A DNA stretch of 64,000 bases from CAYFHQ01 sp964342805 (GCA_964342805.1 CAYFHQ010000010.1:7828-71827); one strand, 5' to 3'; numbered from the stretch's first letter, positions 1-8,534 are shown. Notes: generated from the letters alone by a model not told the origin. Numbers and translations: made by a program.

Positions 1-307
1 CTTCAATATTCATGATGTCAAACCAACCAAATGCAATATTGGTGAGTCCCAGTTCGTGGGCCATCTTCGCCCCATAAACCAGTACTTCTTCCTTACGTTC
101 AATGGCAATGAAGTTAATGTCTGGGTTGCGCTTGGCCAATTCCACAGAAAACTTGGCCCGTCCTGCTCCCAGCTCCAAGTGGATGGGATTATCGTTTCCA
201 AACCACTTGCCTCCCCAAGCACCACGATAGGCCTGTGGATGCTCCGTAATATACTCTTTGAAACTCAATAATCTTTCTTTTGAACCCGGCTTTTTTCTTC
301 TTCTCAT
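1..307 (-). CDS. trmB: tRNA (guanine-N7)-methyltransferase, N-terminal part
   Basis: TrmB transfers a methyl group from SAM to G46 of tRNAs. Only the first 102 codons are present, because the gene runs off the left edge. The start ATG at 307 follows GAGGAAGGAACT. The product opens with a basic stretch (MRRRKKPGSKER), as TrmB proteins do. It then shows the SAM-binding motif I (HLELGAGRAKF, about residues 49-59) and an INFIAIERK strand with the acidic residue expected at the end of beta-2. The catalytic C-terminal half lies outside the window. The N-terminus and motif I together make the family call fairly safe. No frame disruption is visible in the part shown. Confidence 0.85.
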   Translation of the reverse strand, partial: MRRRKKPGSKERLLSFKEYITEHPQAYRGAWGGKWFGNDNPIHLELGAGRAKFSVELAKRNPDINFIAIERKEEVLVYGAKMAHELGLTNIAFGWFDIMNIE

Positions 308-340
308 AGTTCCTTCCTCGTTATGAATTGTTCTCAAATT

Positions 341-368
341 ATTATACCCGACTGGTGGGGGAAATCAA
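341..368 (-). promoter_or_regulatory. sigma-A type promoter for trmB
   Basis: On the minus strand a TTGATT -35 box (363-368) and a perfect TATAAT -10 box (341-346) are separated by 16 bp, just upstream of the trmB ribosome binding site. Confidence 0.5.
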
Positions 369-489
369 AATGTATCGTGCAATTCCAAATATACACGTTC
401 AAGGGTCAAACATGTAACATTTATTGAAATACTTGTGTTTTATCGTAATATACATTTATAGGCAAAAACACTATATTAAAGGAGAAGTT

Positions 490-1395
490 ATGCTAAAACG
501 ACTAATCGCTGTGACATTATTGGCTTCAACTATCTTTGGTACATTTTCGTTTGCAGGAAACAAGGAACTCAACTCATTATCCAAGTATGAGGGATATCAG
601 GCTGATAGTTCATATCAATACCACAGAATTGGAAATGAGTGGATAAGAGCCAAAAAAACTGTCCTTGAAGGCACTGCTCTAGATGCACAATCAGAACATC
701 AACAAGCAGGTAGTTTGACTGCTGCAATTAATGCTACTGATAATGTAACTTCAAGTGCTGGGGGTACCCTCGTCAAAAGAACCATTTATGAAATTGAACC
801 GAATACGCAGGCAGAAACTGGTCTAAAGATGCTAATGAGTTATCCAATAGTTGATGATCTTCCTTCGTACAATGGTTACAAGGTTCAACAAACAATTGTT
901 TTAGATTCTCGCAAGTATGAACCAATTGTAGTTAGTGAGGGGCGGGAAGTTGCGAAAGCACTTGAGCGAATTATAAATATTCCTATAGGTCTTGCATCCA
1001 CATGGGCTTGGGTGCCTGCTCAGGTTCTTGGAATCAGTATTGAAACCACAAATTTCGGGAGGAATGATCGGATTACACTCATCCCTCAAACAGATTACTA
1101 CAAGAGAATTATTGGAATTGAAGATAAGGATAAAAGATATCCAAATAGCAATTCTGAGTACATTTGGACTGCTACATCAATAAAAGCATGGTATGTATGT
1201 GATATTAGCACTCAAATCGCTCAAAAAGCTGTTCCTCCTCAACAAGTTCAGAAATGGAGTTACCCAAACTATTATTATGACCTCAATCACTTAACTTCTC
1301 AAGCTTATCAGAGGTATATTTCTGATGGATCGGTCTACATTGACACTGTTCAAGCTTTCAATTTCAAGGATCTAATTGATGGCCAAATTCGCTAA
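490..1395 (+). CDS. putative secreted protein of unknown function
   Basis: I do not recognise this family. The ATG at 490 is chosen because AAAGGAGAAGTT precedes it and because it places a typical Sec signal peptide (MLKRLIAVTLLASTIFGTF, then SFAG) at the N-terminus, with likely cleavage near residue 23. The mature part of about 278 residues is rich in Ser, Thr, Tyr and Ile and has no obvious repeats, metal site or membrane anchor. A segment near residues 165-190 (IPIGLASTWAWVPAQVLGI) is hydrophobic and might contact a membrane. The last 17 bases overlap the next gene, which suggests the pair is translated together. Base composition is clearly richer in A+T than trmB or pyrE on either side, which hints at acquisition. 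It may be an exported toxin, adhesin or sporulation-type protein; none of these is supported by a motif. Confidence 0.7.
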   Translation: MLKRLIAVTLLASTIFGTFSFAGNKELNSLSKYEGYQADSSYQYHRIGNEWIRAKKTVLEGTALDAQSEHQQAGSLTAAINATDNVTSSAGGTLVKRTIYEIEPNTQAETGLKMLMSYPIVDDLPSYNGYKVQQTIVLDSRKYEPIVVSEGREVAKALERIINIPIGLASTWAWVPAQVLGISIETTNFGRNDRITLIPQTDYYKRIIGIEDKDKRYPNSNSEYIWTATSIKAWYVCDISTQIAQKAVPPQQVQKWSYPNYYYDLNHLTSQAYQRYISDGSVYIDTVQAFNFKDLIDGQIR

Positions 1396-1747
1396 ATATA
1401 CTGTTGCATTCCTTTTTATCATCTTATTGTTATATCAACTCAATTACCAACACACAATCAAACGGTCAGTACTAGACAATACAACTATCGCTGTTTATGA
1501 TCACAATAATAGGCTAGTTGAAACTTCTTTGACAAGCATGAACCTAAAGCACATGCTTCGTCAGACTCTTGCAACACCACCGCTTTTTTCCCAAAGGCGA
1601 TTTGACAGAAGTGACTACTATATTATTCAGTTAAATAGCGAGCATGCAGGCTTGGTAATTGTTGATGGTGAAACAGTATTTATCAATAACCAAACATTCC
1701 GAATATGGAATAGTAGCGAATTATTAAATGCTATTAGAAAAAAATAA
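1379..1747 (+). CDS. small single-pass membrane protein, unknown function
   Basis: This 122-residue protein begins at ATG 1379, behind AAGGATCTAATTG, inside the last codons of the preceding secreted protein gene. Residues about 5-22 form a hydrophobic membrane segment (YTVAFLFIILLLYQL). The rest looks like a small soluble domain outside or inside the membrane, ending in basic residues (IRKK). I see no known motif. The 17-base overlap and shared low GC content tie it to the upstream gene, so it may be a membrane partner or an immunity-like protein for it; this is inference. A strong terminator follows directly. Confidence 0.6.
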   Translation: MAKFAKYTVAFLFIILLLYQLNYQHTIKRSVLDNTTIAVYDHNNRLVETSLTSMNLKHMLRQTLATPPLFSQRRFDRSDYYIIQLNSEHAGLVIVDGETVFINNQTFRIWNSSELLNAIRKK

Positions 1748-1750
1748 CAA

Positions 1751-1778
1751 AAAAGCCACTTCAAATGAAGTGGCTTTT
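1751..1778 (+). terminator. rho-independent terminator after the AT-rich pair
   Basis: AAAAGCCACTTC pairs perfectly with GAAGTGGCTTTT around an AAAT loop, giving 12 base pairs. The stem is flanked by an A-run and a T-run, so it may work in both directions. Confidence 0.8.
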
Positions 1779-1785
1779 CAGTCAT

Positions 1786-1861
1786 TGGTGTCCCGTCAGC
1801 GACTCGAACGCTGGACCCTCTGATTAAAAGTCAGATGCTCTACCGACTGAGCTAACGGGAC
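1786..1861 (-). tRNA. tRNA-Lys, anticodon TTT
   Basis: On the minus strand the 76-nt sequence begins GTCCCGTTAGCTCAG and ends CGGGACACCA. The acceptor stem pairs GTCCCGT with ACGGGAC. The D-arm AGCTCAGTCGGTAGAGC, the anticodon arm CTGACTTTTAATCAG (anticodon TTT) and the T-arm with GTTCGAGTC are all present. The 3' CCA is encoded. Nothing suggests an integrated element at its end. Confidence 0.97.
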
Positions 1862-2040
1862 AAGTTGGCTTATGTTGTTCGCAATGACTTGATAATACTA
1901 ACACAGAAAACTGTCAATGTAAACCCCTTGACAAACATTCGCAAAAATCTAAATTATTCAGTTTATTGCGTCTTTGGTAGCCCTTGCTATTTCAAGGTTT
2001 TGACAGCTTTTTAAACGAGGGAAAAACCACATAAAATAAA

Positions 2041-2065
2041 GGTCCGTGAGTTACACTCACGAACC
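2041..2065 (-). terminator. terminator after pyrE
   Basis: On the minus strand GGTTCGTGAGT pairs with ACTCACGGACC around a GTA loop (one T/G mismatch) and is followed by TTTATTTT. Confidence 0.65.
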
Positions 2066-2135
2066 TCTTATTCATTCTATGGTCTTGGACCAAATGGGCC
2101 AAGACTCATCTTGTCGACAAAGTAGACAAGAATGA

Positions 2136-2762
2136 TTACTTGATAAACATCTCCGGATTCTTGCACCACTTGAGTAGGAGTTCTTCCTTGTCTGGTGCCA
2201 CCACGCCATTTTCAACGGCAATGGGGAGGAGTGTTTGGTAGTCGGTTAGGGTTTCGTATGGCACGTGCGCATCGGCAAAACGTTTTTCAGCCTTGTCGAA
2301 GTTGTAGCTGAAGATGGCCAGTACCTTGACCACTTGTGCGCCAGCTTCTTGCAGGGCTTCTACTGCTTGTAGGGAGCTACCGCCTGTAGAGATCAAGTCT
2401 TCGATCAATACAACTTTAGCACCTTGAGGCAGTACGCCTTCAACTTGATTGCCCTTGCCATGACCCTTAGCGGATCCTCGTACATATACCATTGGTTTTC
2501 CTAGTTTTTGTGCTACCCATGCAGCGTGGGGAATTCCTGCTGTAGCTGTACCTGCAATGATATCCACGTCAGCGAACTGGTCGCGAATTCGAGTAGCAAA
2601 GCCTTCTGCAATCTCGTCCCGCACATTGGGGTAACTCATGGTCAGACGGTTGTCACAGTAAATAGGTGACTGAATACCTGACGCCCATGTGAATAGGTTG
2701 TTTTCGTCAACTAAGGAAACTGCCTTGATCTCCAATAGTAGTTGTGCGATTTTTTTGTTCAT
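2136..2762 (-). CDS. pyrE: orotate phosphoribosyltransferase
   Basis: PyrE joins orotate to PRPP to make OMP, the fifth step of pyrimidine synthesis. The 208-residue length is normal for the family. The PRPP-binding signature VVLIEDLISTGGSS lies near residues 116-129, and the flexible catalytic loop with YVRGSAKGHGKGNQVEG near 92-108 supplies the conserved Lys and His. The ATG at 2762 has TGAGGAGGGCAAC in front. It is the only pyrimidine gene in the window. It lies 113 bases after an unrelated cell-wall gene, and that gap contains a PyrR-like RNA element and a GC-rich hairpin, so control by UMP is likely. Confidence 0.95.
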   Translation of the reverse strand: MNKKIAQLLLEIKAVSLVDENNLFTWASGIQSPIYCDNRLTMSYPNVRDEIAEGFATRIRDQFADVDIIAGTATAGIPHAAWVAQKLGKPMVYVRGSAKGHGKGNQVEGVLPQGAKVVLIEDLISTGGSSLQAVEALQEAGAQVVKVLAIFSYNFDKAEKRFADAHVPYETLTDYQTLLPIAVENGVVAPDKEELLLKWCKNPEMFIK

Positions 2763-2786
2763 GTTGCCCTCCTCAGCAAGTGATGG

Positions 2787-2809
2787 GGGCGGGCACCATT
2801 GCTCCGCCC
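2787..2809 (-). promoter_or_regulatory. GC-rich hairpin in pyrE leader
   Basis: In the transcript GGGCGG pairs with CCGCCC around an 11-nt loop, ending about 12 nt before the pyrE ribosome binding site. There is no T-run after it, so it does not look like an intrinsic terminator. It could modulate translation together with the upstream PyrR-like element. Confidence 0.4.
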
Positions 2810-2837
2810 TTTGTGGCCTCTCTGGACCCCTTTAAAG
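2809..2837 (-). promoter_or_regulatory. PyrR-binding-like RNA element upstream of pyrE
   Basis: The minus-strand RNA has CUUU AAAGG GGUCCAGAGAGGCC AC AAAG. The core UCCAGAGAGGC matches the PyrR binding loop known from Bacillus pyr leaders (ARUCCnGnGAGGYU). Flanking CUUU and AAAG can form the lower stem and GG/CC the upper stem. Confidence 0.55.
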
Positions 2838-2875
2838 AGTGGTTGATCCTGTAGTCTCGCTACAGGTCCACCGTT

Positions 2876-4426
2876 CTATCGAATACCGCCTTCAGAATAC
2901 CGGTTAATGGGATTCCAAATGAGGTACTCACCTACACCGTTGTCTTCCAGGGCACGGATCTGGGCTTCCACTTCCTTGTCACCATAACGGATATAGCCTT
3001 TTACCCATGTTGCCGTAAAGTCTTGAATCCAAGGGCGAAGCTGAGACGGTGTTTCCACATTTTTGTCCCGCTCGAGCGCATCTTGAATACCGGCGTCAAT
3101 GGTTTCATATGGGAATGCGTCTGGCACTGAAAGGCCATAGATCCCCGGTCCGTAGTGGCTTGGGTACATCATGGGGCTCATGTAGTCGACCACGTGGGTC
3201 AAAGACTCCCAGTGCTGTCCAATGCCTACATCACCAATGGATGTGGCTGCCCAGCCAAATACGTCAGCGGACACATACACTTCTTCTTTAGACAAGATAT
3301 CATAGGCATACTCGAGGAAGTTGTGGATGGTTTGCGCCTTGTTGTGTCCTTCAGGATTTCTGAAGTCCAGTTGCTTGTCTAGTTTGCTACCCGTTGCCGG
3401 GAAGCGCACATAGTCAAACTGGATTTCGTTAAAGCCCTTGGCCGCTGCTTCCTTGGCCACAGACACATTGTAGTCCCACAGGTCTCTGTCATGGGGGGAG
3501 GCCCAAATGATGCCGTCTCCACTCTTGAACAAGGACCCGGAGTTTTTATAGACAATGGCACGGTCAGTGTGTGCCACAGCGTACTTGGGTGATTTGAAGG
3601 TTACAATCCGAGCAATCATATAAATGTTATGCTCTTTCAGTTTTTCGATAACCGCTTCGACTTCACCAGCCTTGAAGTAGGACTTCTGGTTGGCCTTTGG
3701 CGAGTATTTTTCTGCCGCTTCCGTTGGGAAGAGCATGGTGCCGTTATCGTCCTTCACGTCGATGACAAAGGCGTTGATGGCTGTGCGATCAGCCAAGGCA
3801 ATGAGGTCATCTAACCTGGAGTTGGTCATGGTATGACCAGTCAGGTAAATGCCCTTAACCTGGACCCTTGGGTTACTTTCATAGTTGGCAGTTGGACGGA
3901 TATGGTCATAGTCCACGCCATCATAGGGCTTGTCGATCAGTTCTACCCGGAGGGCGACTGCTCGCTTGGCCTGAATCCAGCCCAGTGGCTTTTCATCTTC
4001 GTAATCATACTGAACAGCGTACCAAGTGTCAACACCTTGTTCGTCTTGTATACGCTCTTTTATGTATAGGGGGTCGCCCACTGGTAAACTGGACACTTTA
4101 TCTGCACCGGTGTTCGCCTCAGCATAGACCTTGGCCCCACGCTTGCCAACAAAAATTGTATTGGCTCGGATTTCCTCTGCCTTTTTCTCGGCATACACGG
4201 CCTGCACCATATTCAATTTTTCCCGAATGGCCGCTTCCAAAGACGCATCAAAAGCGCTTCTGGATTCCTCCAGCCGCACTTCGATAGCAAACCTTTGTTG
4301 CTCAGCTGCTTCCTTAGCTGCTTCGTCGGCTGCTTGTTGCGCTTCCATGGACATTGCAAGCGTTCGACCGCCGATCAATAACAAGCCAATTGCAACTGCA
4401 CCAATCAAAAGGCTTCGTTTTTTCAT
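2876..4426 (-). CDS. exported SH3-domain protein with DUF4015-type glycoside hydrolase domain
   Basis: The protein has an N-terminal hydrophobic anchor (SLLIGAVAIGLLLIGG), then a charged Ala/Glu-rich coiled stretch (about residues 28-85). A bacterial SH3-like domain follows (NTIFVGKRGAKVYAEANTG onward, about 85-155), and then a domain of about 300 residues of the putative glycoside hydrolase family DUF4015. That last domain is recognised by KGIYLTGHTM, FVIDVKDDNG, IARIVTFKSP, EIQFDYVRFP and VSADVFGW, the expected TIM-barrel strands with acidic residues at their ends. It probably acts on cell-wall or surface glycan; the substrate is unknown. ATG 4426 is chosen for its GAGGTGTAAA site; an in-frame TTG at 4438 is less likely. 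It lies 20 bases after the SH3-YkuD gene and probably shares its transcript. Confidence 0.8.
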   Translation of the reverse strand: MKKRSLLIGAVAIGLLLIGGRTLAMSMEAQQAADEAAKEAAEQQRFAIEVRLEESRSAFDASLEAAIREKLNMVQAVYAEKKAEEIRANTIFVGKRGAKVYAEANTGADKVSSLPVGDPLYIKERIQDEQGVDTWYAVQYDYEDEKPLGWIQAKRAVALRVELIDKPYDGVDYDHIRPTANYESNPRVQVKGIYLTGHTMTNSRLDDLIALADRTAINAFVIDVKDDNGTMLFPTEAAEKYSPKANQKSYFKAGEVEAVIEKLKEHNIYMIARIVTFKSPKYAVAHTDRAIVYKNSGSLFKSGDGIIWASPHDRDLWDYNVSVAKEAAAKGFNEIQFDYVRFPATGSKLDKQLDFRNPEGHNKAQTIHNFLEYAYDILSKEEVYVSADVFGWAATSIGDVGIGQHWESLTHVVDYMSPMMYPSHYGPGIYGLSVPDAFPYETIDAGIQDALERDKNVETPSQLRPWIQDFTATWVKGYIRYGDKEVEAQIRALEDNGVGEYLIWNPINRYSEGGIR

Positions 4427-4446
4427 TTTACACCTCAACTCAAACT

Positions 4447-5784
4447 TTAATCGATAATCACTACCGATGACTCACCCAAACGCAACCAGTCCCAAAGGAA
4501 TTTGGCGTGGGATGTGATGTTTCGTACGCACTTATGGCTGAGTGGCACGGTTCCCAGGGAAGCCGAGTACTCAATATGGCCCGGGTCAATTCGGTCTACA
4601 ATACGAGACTCATAGACCGCTTCTTGAACCACTTCACCATTTTCGTCATAGACTGCGTCAGAAACGAGGAAATTCTTTCTCACAAGTTTATAGTTCACAG
4701 GCACGCCGTGGATAAAGGCCCCGCCATTAAAGCGAATGCCATAAGGAGCATAGCCTGAGATTTCTTTCGTGTAATCATCACGATATCTGAAAAAATCAAC
4801 TTTCTGGATCACTTGGTAAGAACCTGAAATGGTAGGTTCAGCAAACTCATTATCCGCGCCCGTAGTTGCATAACTAATAGAAATGAGGTTCCACTCGCCG
4901 TCCACATAATCAAATGCCGCAACATTTTGATTAGTGATATCGACGGACACTACCTGGTTGAGTGTATTGATTGAATTCCGTTGTGTCACATATCGCTTTG
5001 GTACATAGTAAATACCCTCATAATCATAGGCATTCACCTTATAATAACCGCCCACTTCATCCAAAATGGTCACCATAAGACCGTCTTGCATGTAGCGGAA
5101 GTCAGAACTCCTATTGGGTTCCACATAGGCTGGTGCCGATTGGTAGCGCTTAATGCCGTGGTTGTCCACCGACAGGTTTCCCTTATACATGGGGGCACGA
5201 CCATTGGCGTCCACCACGTTGTAAATAAAGGCTGTCTTGGTGTTGTCCACTGCGACCTTGAGACTCTTTATCTTTTCAGCCATGGCGTCCAGGCGGAACT
5301 CCCGTTGTCTTACAATATCTCCAAACACATAACCGAATTGCTGCTCACCCTCATGGAAGTAGTAGACCTTGTGCCACTGATCTCCATCGAAGTTAGGTAC
5401 TGCTCCCCCACGGACAGTTTCGACTAGATTTAACTTCTCGCCGTAGTATGCCTTGCGAACAATCTCATAGTCCAGTGACGGACCCGATCGAATGTTCAAT
5501 GCACTACCGAACACAACCACATAGTGCTTTTGTACGTCGTAGTCGGTATACTGCAAGTTTAGCTTGATTCCTTCCGGAACCGAGATGTCATACGTAACGA
5601 GTAACTCATGTCCATCCTGATTCAGAACGACGCTTTTGGCTTCTACTTCTTCCTTCATGTCCTCACTGGGTGTTACGGAAACAGGTTCTTCCGGATCGAT
5701 CCCAATGGGCTCCACTGCAAATACAGCGGTGTTTGAAAAGACCAGTAGCAAGACCAGCGTTGAAACCCATAATAAGCGTTTCAT
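4447..5784 (-). CDS. secreted SH3-domain L,D-transpeptidase (YkuD-like)
   Basis: A clear signal peptide (MKRLLWVSTLVLLLVFSNT, cut near AVFA) is followed by an acidic linker. An SH3-like domain comes next (GSALNIRSGPSLDYEIV, about residues 92-165), and a C-terminal YkuD domain of about 150 residues ends the protein. In that domain the first conserved His is in GAFIHGVP and the catalytic Cys is in PLSHKCVRN. The usual motif is SHGCVR(L/M), so the Gly is replaced by Lys while His, Cys and Arg are kept; activity is therefore plausible but not certain. YkuD enzymes make 3-3 cross-links in peptidoglycan. The start has GGAGCGGATAGT before ATG. The gene sits between a nitroreductase and the DUF4015 protein in a tightly spaced run. 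Confidence 0.82.
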   Translation of the reverse strand: MKRLLWVSTLVLLLVFSNTAVFAVEPIGIDPEEPVSVTPSEDMKEEVEAKSVVLNQDGHELLVTYDISVPEGIKLNLQYTDYDVQKHYVVVFGSALNIRSGPSLDYEIVRKAYYGEKLNLVETVRGGAVPNFDGDQWHKVYYFHEGEQQFGYVFGDIVRQREFRLDAMAEKIKSLKVAVDNTKTAFIYNVVDANGRAPMYKGNLSVDNHGIKRYQSAPAYVEPNRSSDFRYMQDGLMVTILDEVGGYYKVNAYDYEGIYYVPKRYVTQRNSINTLNQVVSVDITNQNVAAFDYVDGEWNLISISYATTGADNEFAEPTISGSYQVIQKVDFFRYRDDYTKEISGYAPYGIRFNGGAFIHGVPVNYKLVRKNFLVSDAVYDENGEVVQEAVYESRIVDRIDPGHIEYSASLGTVPLSHKCVRNITSHAKFLWDWLRLGESSVVIID

Positions 5785-5819
5785 ACTATCCGCTCCTTCG
5801 GCTACATGAGATTGGCTGA

Positions 5820-6722
5820 TTAGAATGTATAGTACCCTCCAATGAAGTGACCTTCTGGGATACTGTACTTGTCTGTGTTTTCAAGCTTGTCCATGTTCCA
5901 GTGACCCGGTAGACCAATGCCATGCATTGCCACTTCAAAGTAAAGCATTGCAATGCCCGCTTCGATCTCTTCGATGTCATCGTGAACACGATCGTCTCGT
6001 TTCATAACCAGTACAATTTTCGTTCCATCTAGGATAAAGCGCCAAGGCTGGCGGTTCCCCCAGGACGGAGCCAATCGCATGTAATAAAATACGTCACTAT
6101 AACCGCGCTTGGCCAACTCATTTGCGTCGACGCTAGCGCCCCATTTACGAAGATATACCAATTCCTCAATGGAAATTCGACCACTTTGTGGCTCACTGGA
6201 GTACTCCGGCTTAATATGCGGGTAGCCCAGGTCCGTCAGTGGAGACACACTTCCTTCCATGTTGGTGTCATAGATGTTCGCCAAGCGAGGGTCATAGGCT
6301 GCCATACCGATGGCGATTAGACCGGTCACCTTCAGTGGCGAGTCAATGTGAAGCTTTTGCTTGATTTCTTCCCCTCGTTCACCATCTAGCCAACATGTAC
6401 CAATTTCTTCCTTGGTCAGATTTAAAATTAACCACTCCCCAGCATAACCAGCAACCTTGTGGCCGTTTTCACCTTCAGTTGCCATTACCACCAAGTAATG
6501 TGGCGCTTCAATCATTACGCCGTTGTATCCTGCGATACCTGTCAGATTCTTAGCGACATCTTCGCCATTTTCCATAAACATAAAATCTACGTTAATGCTA
6601 TCTGCTGGTTTCGGACATTCATCCGTCAATTTCATGATTGTTGCAATTTGTGCTGCGCTAAGTGCCTTGTCCTTGTACTCCCGTACTGAACGTCTCTTTT
6701 CAAAGACTTTGAGCATTTTCAT
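5820..6722 (-). CDS. nitroreductase-family protein, double-length variant
   Basis: The N-terminus (FEKRRSVREYKDKALS) carries the Arg-Arg-Ser-x-Arg FMN phosphate motif of nitroreductase-fold proteins. A later segment (YMRLAPSWGNRQPWRFIL, about residues 203-220) matches the second FMN contact region (APSxxNxQPW). At 300 residues it is longer than the usual 170-220 and resembles the group in which two nitroreductase-like halves lie in one chain. The likely reaction is NAD(P)H-dependent reduction of an unknown substrate with bound FMN. ATG 6722 follows GGGAGGTTATTTGG. The stop lies 35 bases before the SH3-YkuD gene on the same strand, but the functions do not obviously connect. Confidence 0.78.
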   Translation of the reverse strand: MKMLKVFEKRRSVREYKDKALSAAQIATIMKLTDECPKPADSINVDFMFMENGEDVAKNLTGIAGYNGVMIEAPHYLVVMATEGENGHKVAGYAGEWLILNLTKEEIGTCWLDGERGEEIKQKLHIDSPLKVTGLIAIGMAAYDPRLANIYDTNMEGSVSPLTDLGYPHIKPEYSSEPQSGRISIEELVYLRKWGASVDANELAKRGYSDVFYYMRLAPSWGNRQPWRFILDGTKIVLVMKRDDRVHDDIEEIEAGIAMLYFEVAMHGIGLPGHWNMDKLENTDKYSIPEGHFIGGYYTF

Positions 6723-7040
6723 CCAAATAACCTCCCGCTGGTTCTAAGTTGACCAGTTTTTTATCTCTTTATTATAGCACAGGTTTCCAGCAACATTATA
6801 GCATAGGATACCGCTATTTTACTCATGTAGGCCGTTTACAATTCCATTACATTCCATTCTTTCTAGGTGCACATCAACCTCCTTTTGGTTCATTATTCCC
6901 AAACCAAGATTTGGGGTTCTGCCTTACTACTTACCTACCCGAAATCTACTTCCAGTATTGTCCTGTCACCGACTTGTAATAGTCCATTTTGGTAGACATT
7001 TGGGTATAGGTGTCAGTAACAAGACATTGAGGAGGTTCAT
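6723..7040. other. intergenic region between divergent genes
   Basis: No gene seen in 318 bases. On the minus strand two near-identical GCTATAAT blocks (-10-like, at 6771-6776 and 6795-6800) lie 24 bp apart upstream of the nitroreductase gene, without good -35 boxes. A small CCCAAA/TTTGGG hairpin lies near 6898-6915. Confidence 0.4.
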
Positions 7041-8444
7041 ATGCGTATACGTTTTTTAGGAGCAACAGGACAAGTGACCGGGTCCAACTATCATGTGGAA
7101 GTGAACGACCATACCTTCGCCGTGGATTGCGGCCTCTACCAGGGAACCACTTTCGAGGAAAAGCAAAACCGAGAACCCTTCCAGTACAATCCCAGCGACC
7201 TGGATTTCCTCATTTTGACCCACGCCCACATCGACCATAGCGGGCGGATTCCTTTGTTAGTAAAGGAAGGCTTTCGCGGGCGCATCTACTGCACCCGTCC
7301 CACTGCTGAACTGGCCAATATTCTCCTCCAGGACAGTGGCAAGATCAGTGAGGCAGAAGCCGAATGGGAAAATAAAAAACGCGAACGGGCAGGCCTAGAG
7401 AAAGTACGCCCCCTTTACACCCAGGACGATGCGCTTGAAGCCCTGGCTTATCTAAATCCCGTGGACTATGACACTTGGATTGAAATTGGTCATGACCTCC
7501 TGATCCAGTTTAAGGACGCCGGCCACCTCCTGGGATCCGCCTTCATTGAGGTCCGCCTTAAAGAGAACGGCAAATGGCGCCAGGCCGTTTTTAGCGGTGA
7601 CCTGGGAACGGGAAGCAACCCCCTCCTGCCACCCCCCATCCGGCCTGAAAAGGCGGACATTCTTATTGTGGAGTCCACCTATGGCAACCGGCTCCACAAG
7701 GACATGGAACTCAGGGGCCAGCGGCTGGGCGAGGCCATTCTCAAGACAGTCCGCCGGGGTGGAACAGTGATCATTCCAGCCTTCGCGGTGGGACGAACCC
7801 AAGAGGTCCTCTATGAACTCAAAAACTTCATGGCCACCCATCCAGACGGCCATGAATTGACCAGTATCCCCATATATATTGACAGTCCCCTGGCCATCGA
7901 CGCCACGGCCATTTTTAAACATAACTACGCCTATCTGAAACCGACCATTGTAGAACAATTTGAAAGTGGCAACAACCCCATTGGGTTTTCAAACCTCCAC
8001 ATTGTGAGGGACATGTCCTATTCCATCATGCTTAATAAGGACACCAAGGCCAAGGTGGTGGTCAGTGCCAGTGGCATGTGTGACGCTGGGCGGATTAAGC
8101 ACCACCTCAAGCACCAGCTTTGGAAGGACAATAACACGGTAATTTTCATTGGCTATCAGGGGGAAGGGACCCTGGGACGGGCCATTAAAACCGGCAAGAG
8201 CCCTGTGGTGATCCTCGGGGAGACCGTCAAGATTGCCAGCGACGTGGTGGACATACCAGGCTTTTCTGGCCATGCTGACGCCGGCCAGCTGATCGACTGG
8301 TGCCGAGGGATCAAAGAGACGCCCAAACACGTCTTTATCATCCATGGAGAACCCGACGCGTCCAAGGCCCTCCAGGAAAAAATGAGTCACGACCTCCGCT
8401 GGGAGGCAACCATCCCGAAAGCCGACGAAATGGTTGAGATTTAG
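7041..8444 (+). CDS. beta-CASP metallo-beta-lactamase-fold ribonuclease (YSH1/CPSF-like)
   Basis: The protein starts with MRIRFLGATGQVTGS and has the zinc motif THAHIDHSGR (HxHxDH, about residues 60-69). Further metal ligands are in KDAGHLLGSA and SGDLG. The beta-CASP insert follows, with IVESTYGNR (motif A) and VVSASGMCDAGRIKHHL (motif B/C region). The final metal-ligand region has GFSGHADAGQL and IIHGEPDA. At 467 residues it matches the family of bacterial and archaeal CPSF-like RNA endo/exonucleases, which lack the RNase J C-terminal domain. It probably acts on RNA in the cytoplasm. The start has TTGAGGAGGTTCAT directly before ATG. Confidence 0.9.
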   Translation: MRIRFLGATGQVTGSNYHVEVNDHTFAVDCGLYQGTTFEEKQNREPFQYNPSDLDFLILTHAHIDHSGRIPLLVKEGFRGRIYCTRPTAELANILLQDSGKISEAEAEWENKKRERAGLEKVRPLYTQDDALEALAYLNPVDYDTWIEIGHDLLIQFKDAGHLLGSAFIEVRLKENGKWRQAVFSGDLGTGSNPLLPPPIRPEKADILIVESTYGNRLHKDMELRGQRLGEAILKTVRRGGTVIIPAFAVGRTQEVLYELKNFMATHPDGHELTSIPIYIDSPLAIDATAIFKHNYAYLKPTIVEQFESGNNPIGFSNLHIVRDMSYSIMLNKDTKAKVVVSASGMCDAGRIKHHLKHQLWKDNNTVIFIGYQGEGTLGRAIKTGKSPVVILGETVKIASDVVDIPGFSGHADAGQLIDWCRGIKETPKHVFIIHGEPDASKALQEKMSHDLRWEATIPKADEMVEI

Positions 8445-8500
8445 AAGGGGGTAAGAGGGCCAGCCAGGTCAAATCGTGTCTAATCCTTCGCCCTCCGAAG

Positions 8501-8529
8501 AAAACCCTTTACAGGTCAGAAAGGGTTTT
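8501..8529 (+). terminator. weak terminator after beta-CASP gene
   Basis: AAAACCCTTT pairs with AAAGGGTTTT around a 9-nt loop. The T-tract is only four bases long. Confidence 0.5.
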
Positions 8530-8534
8530 GATAT

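Noticed and set aside
1786..1861. tRNA-Lys as an attachment site of an integrated element
   Set aside because: No integrase gene and no repeated tRNA 3' end were seen in the window.
5786..5989. 67-codon frame after the nitroreductase gene
   Set aside because: Antiparallel-frame by-product of the nitroreductase gene; no start signal.
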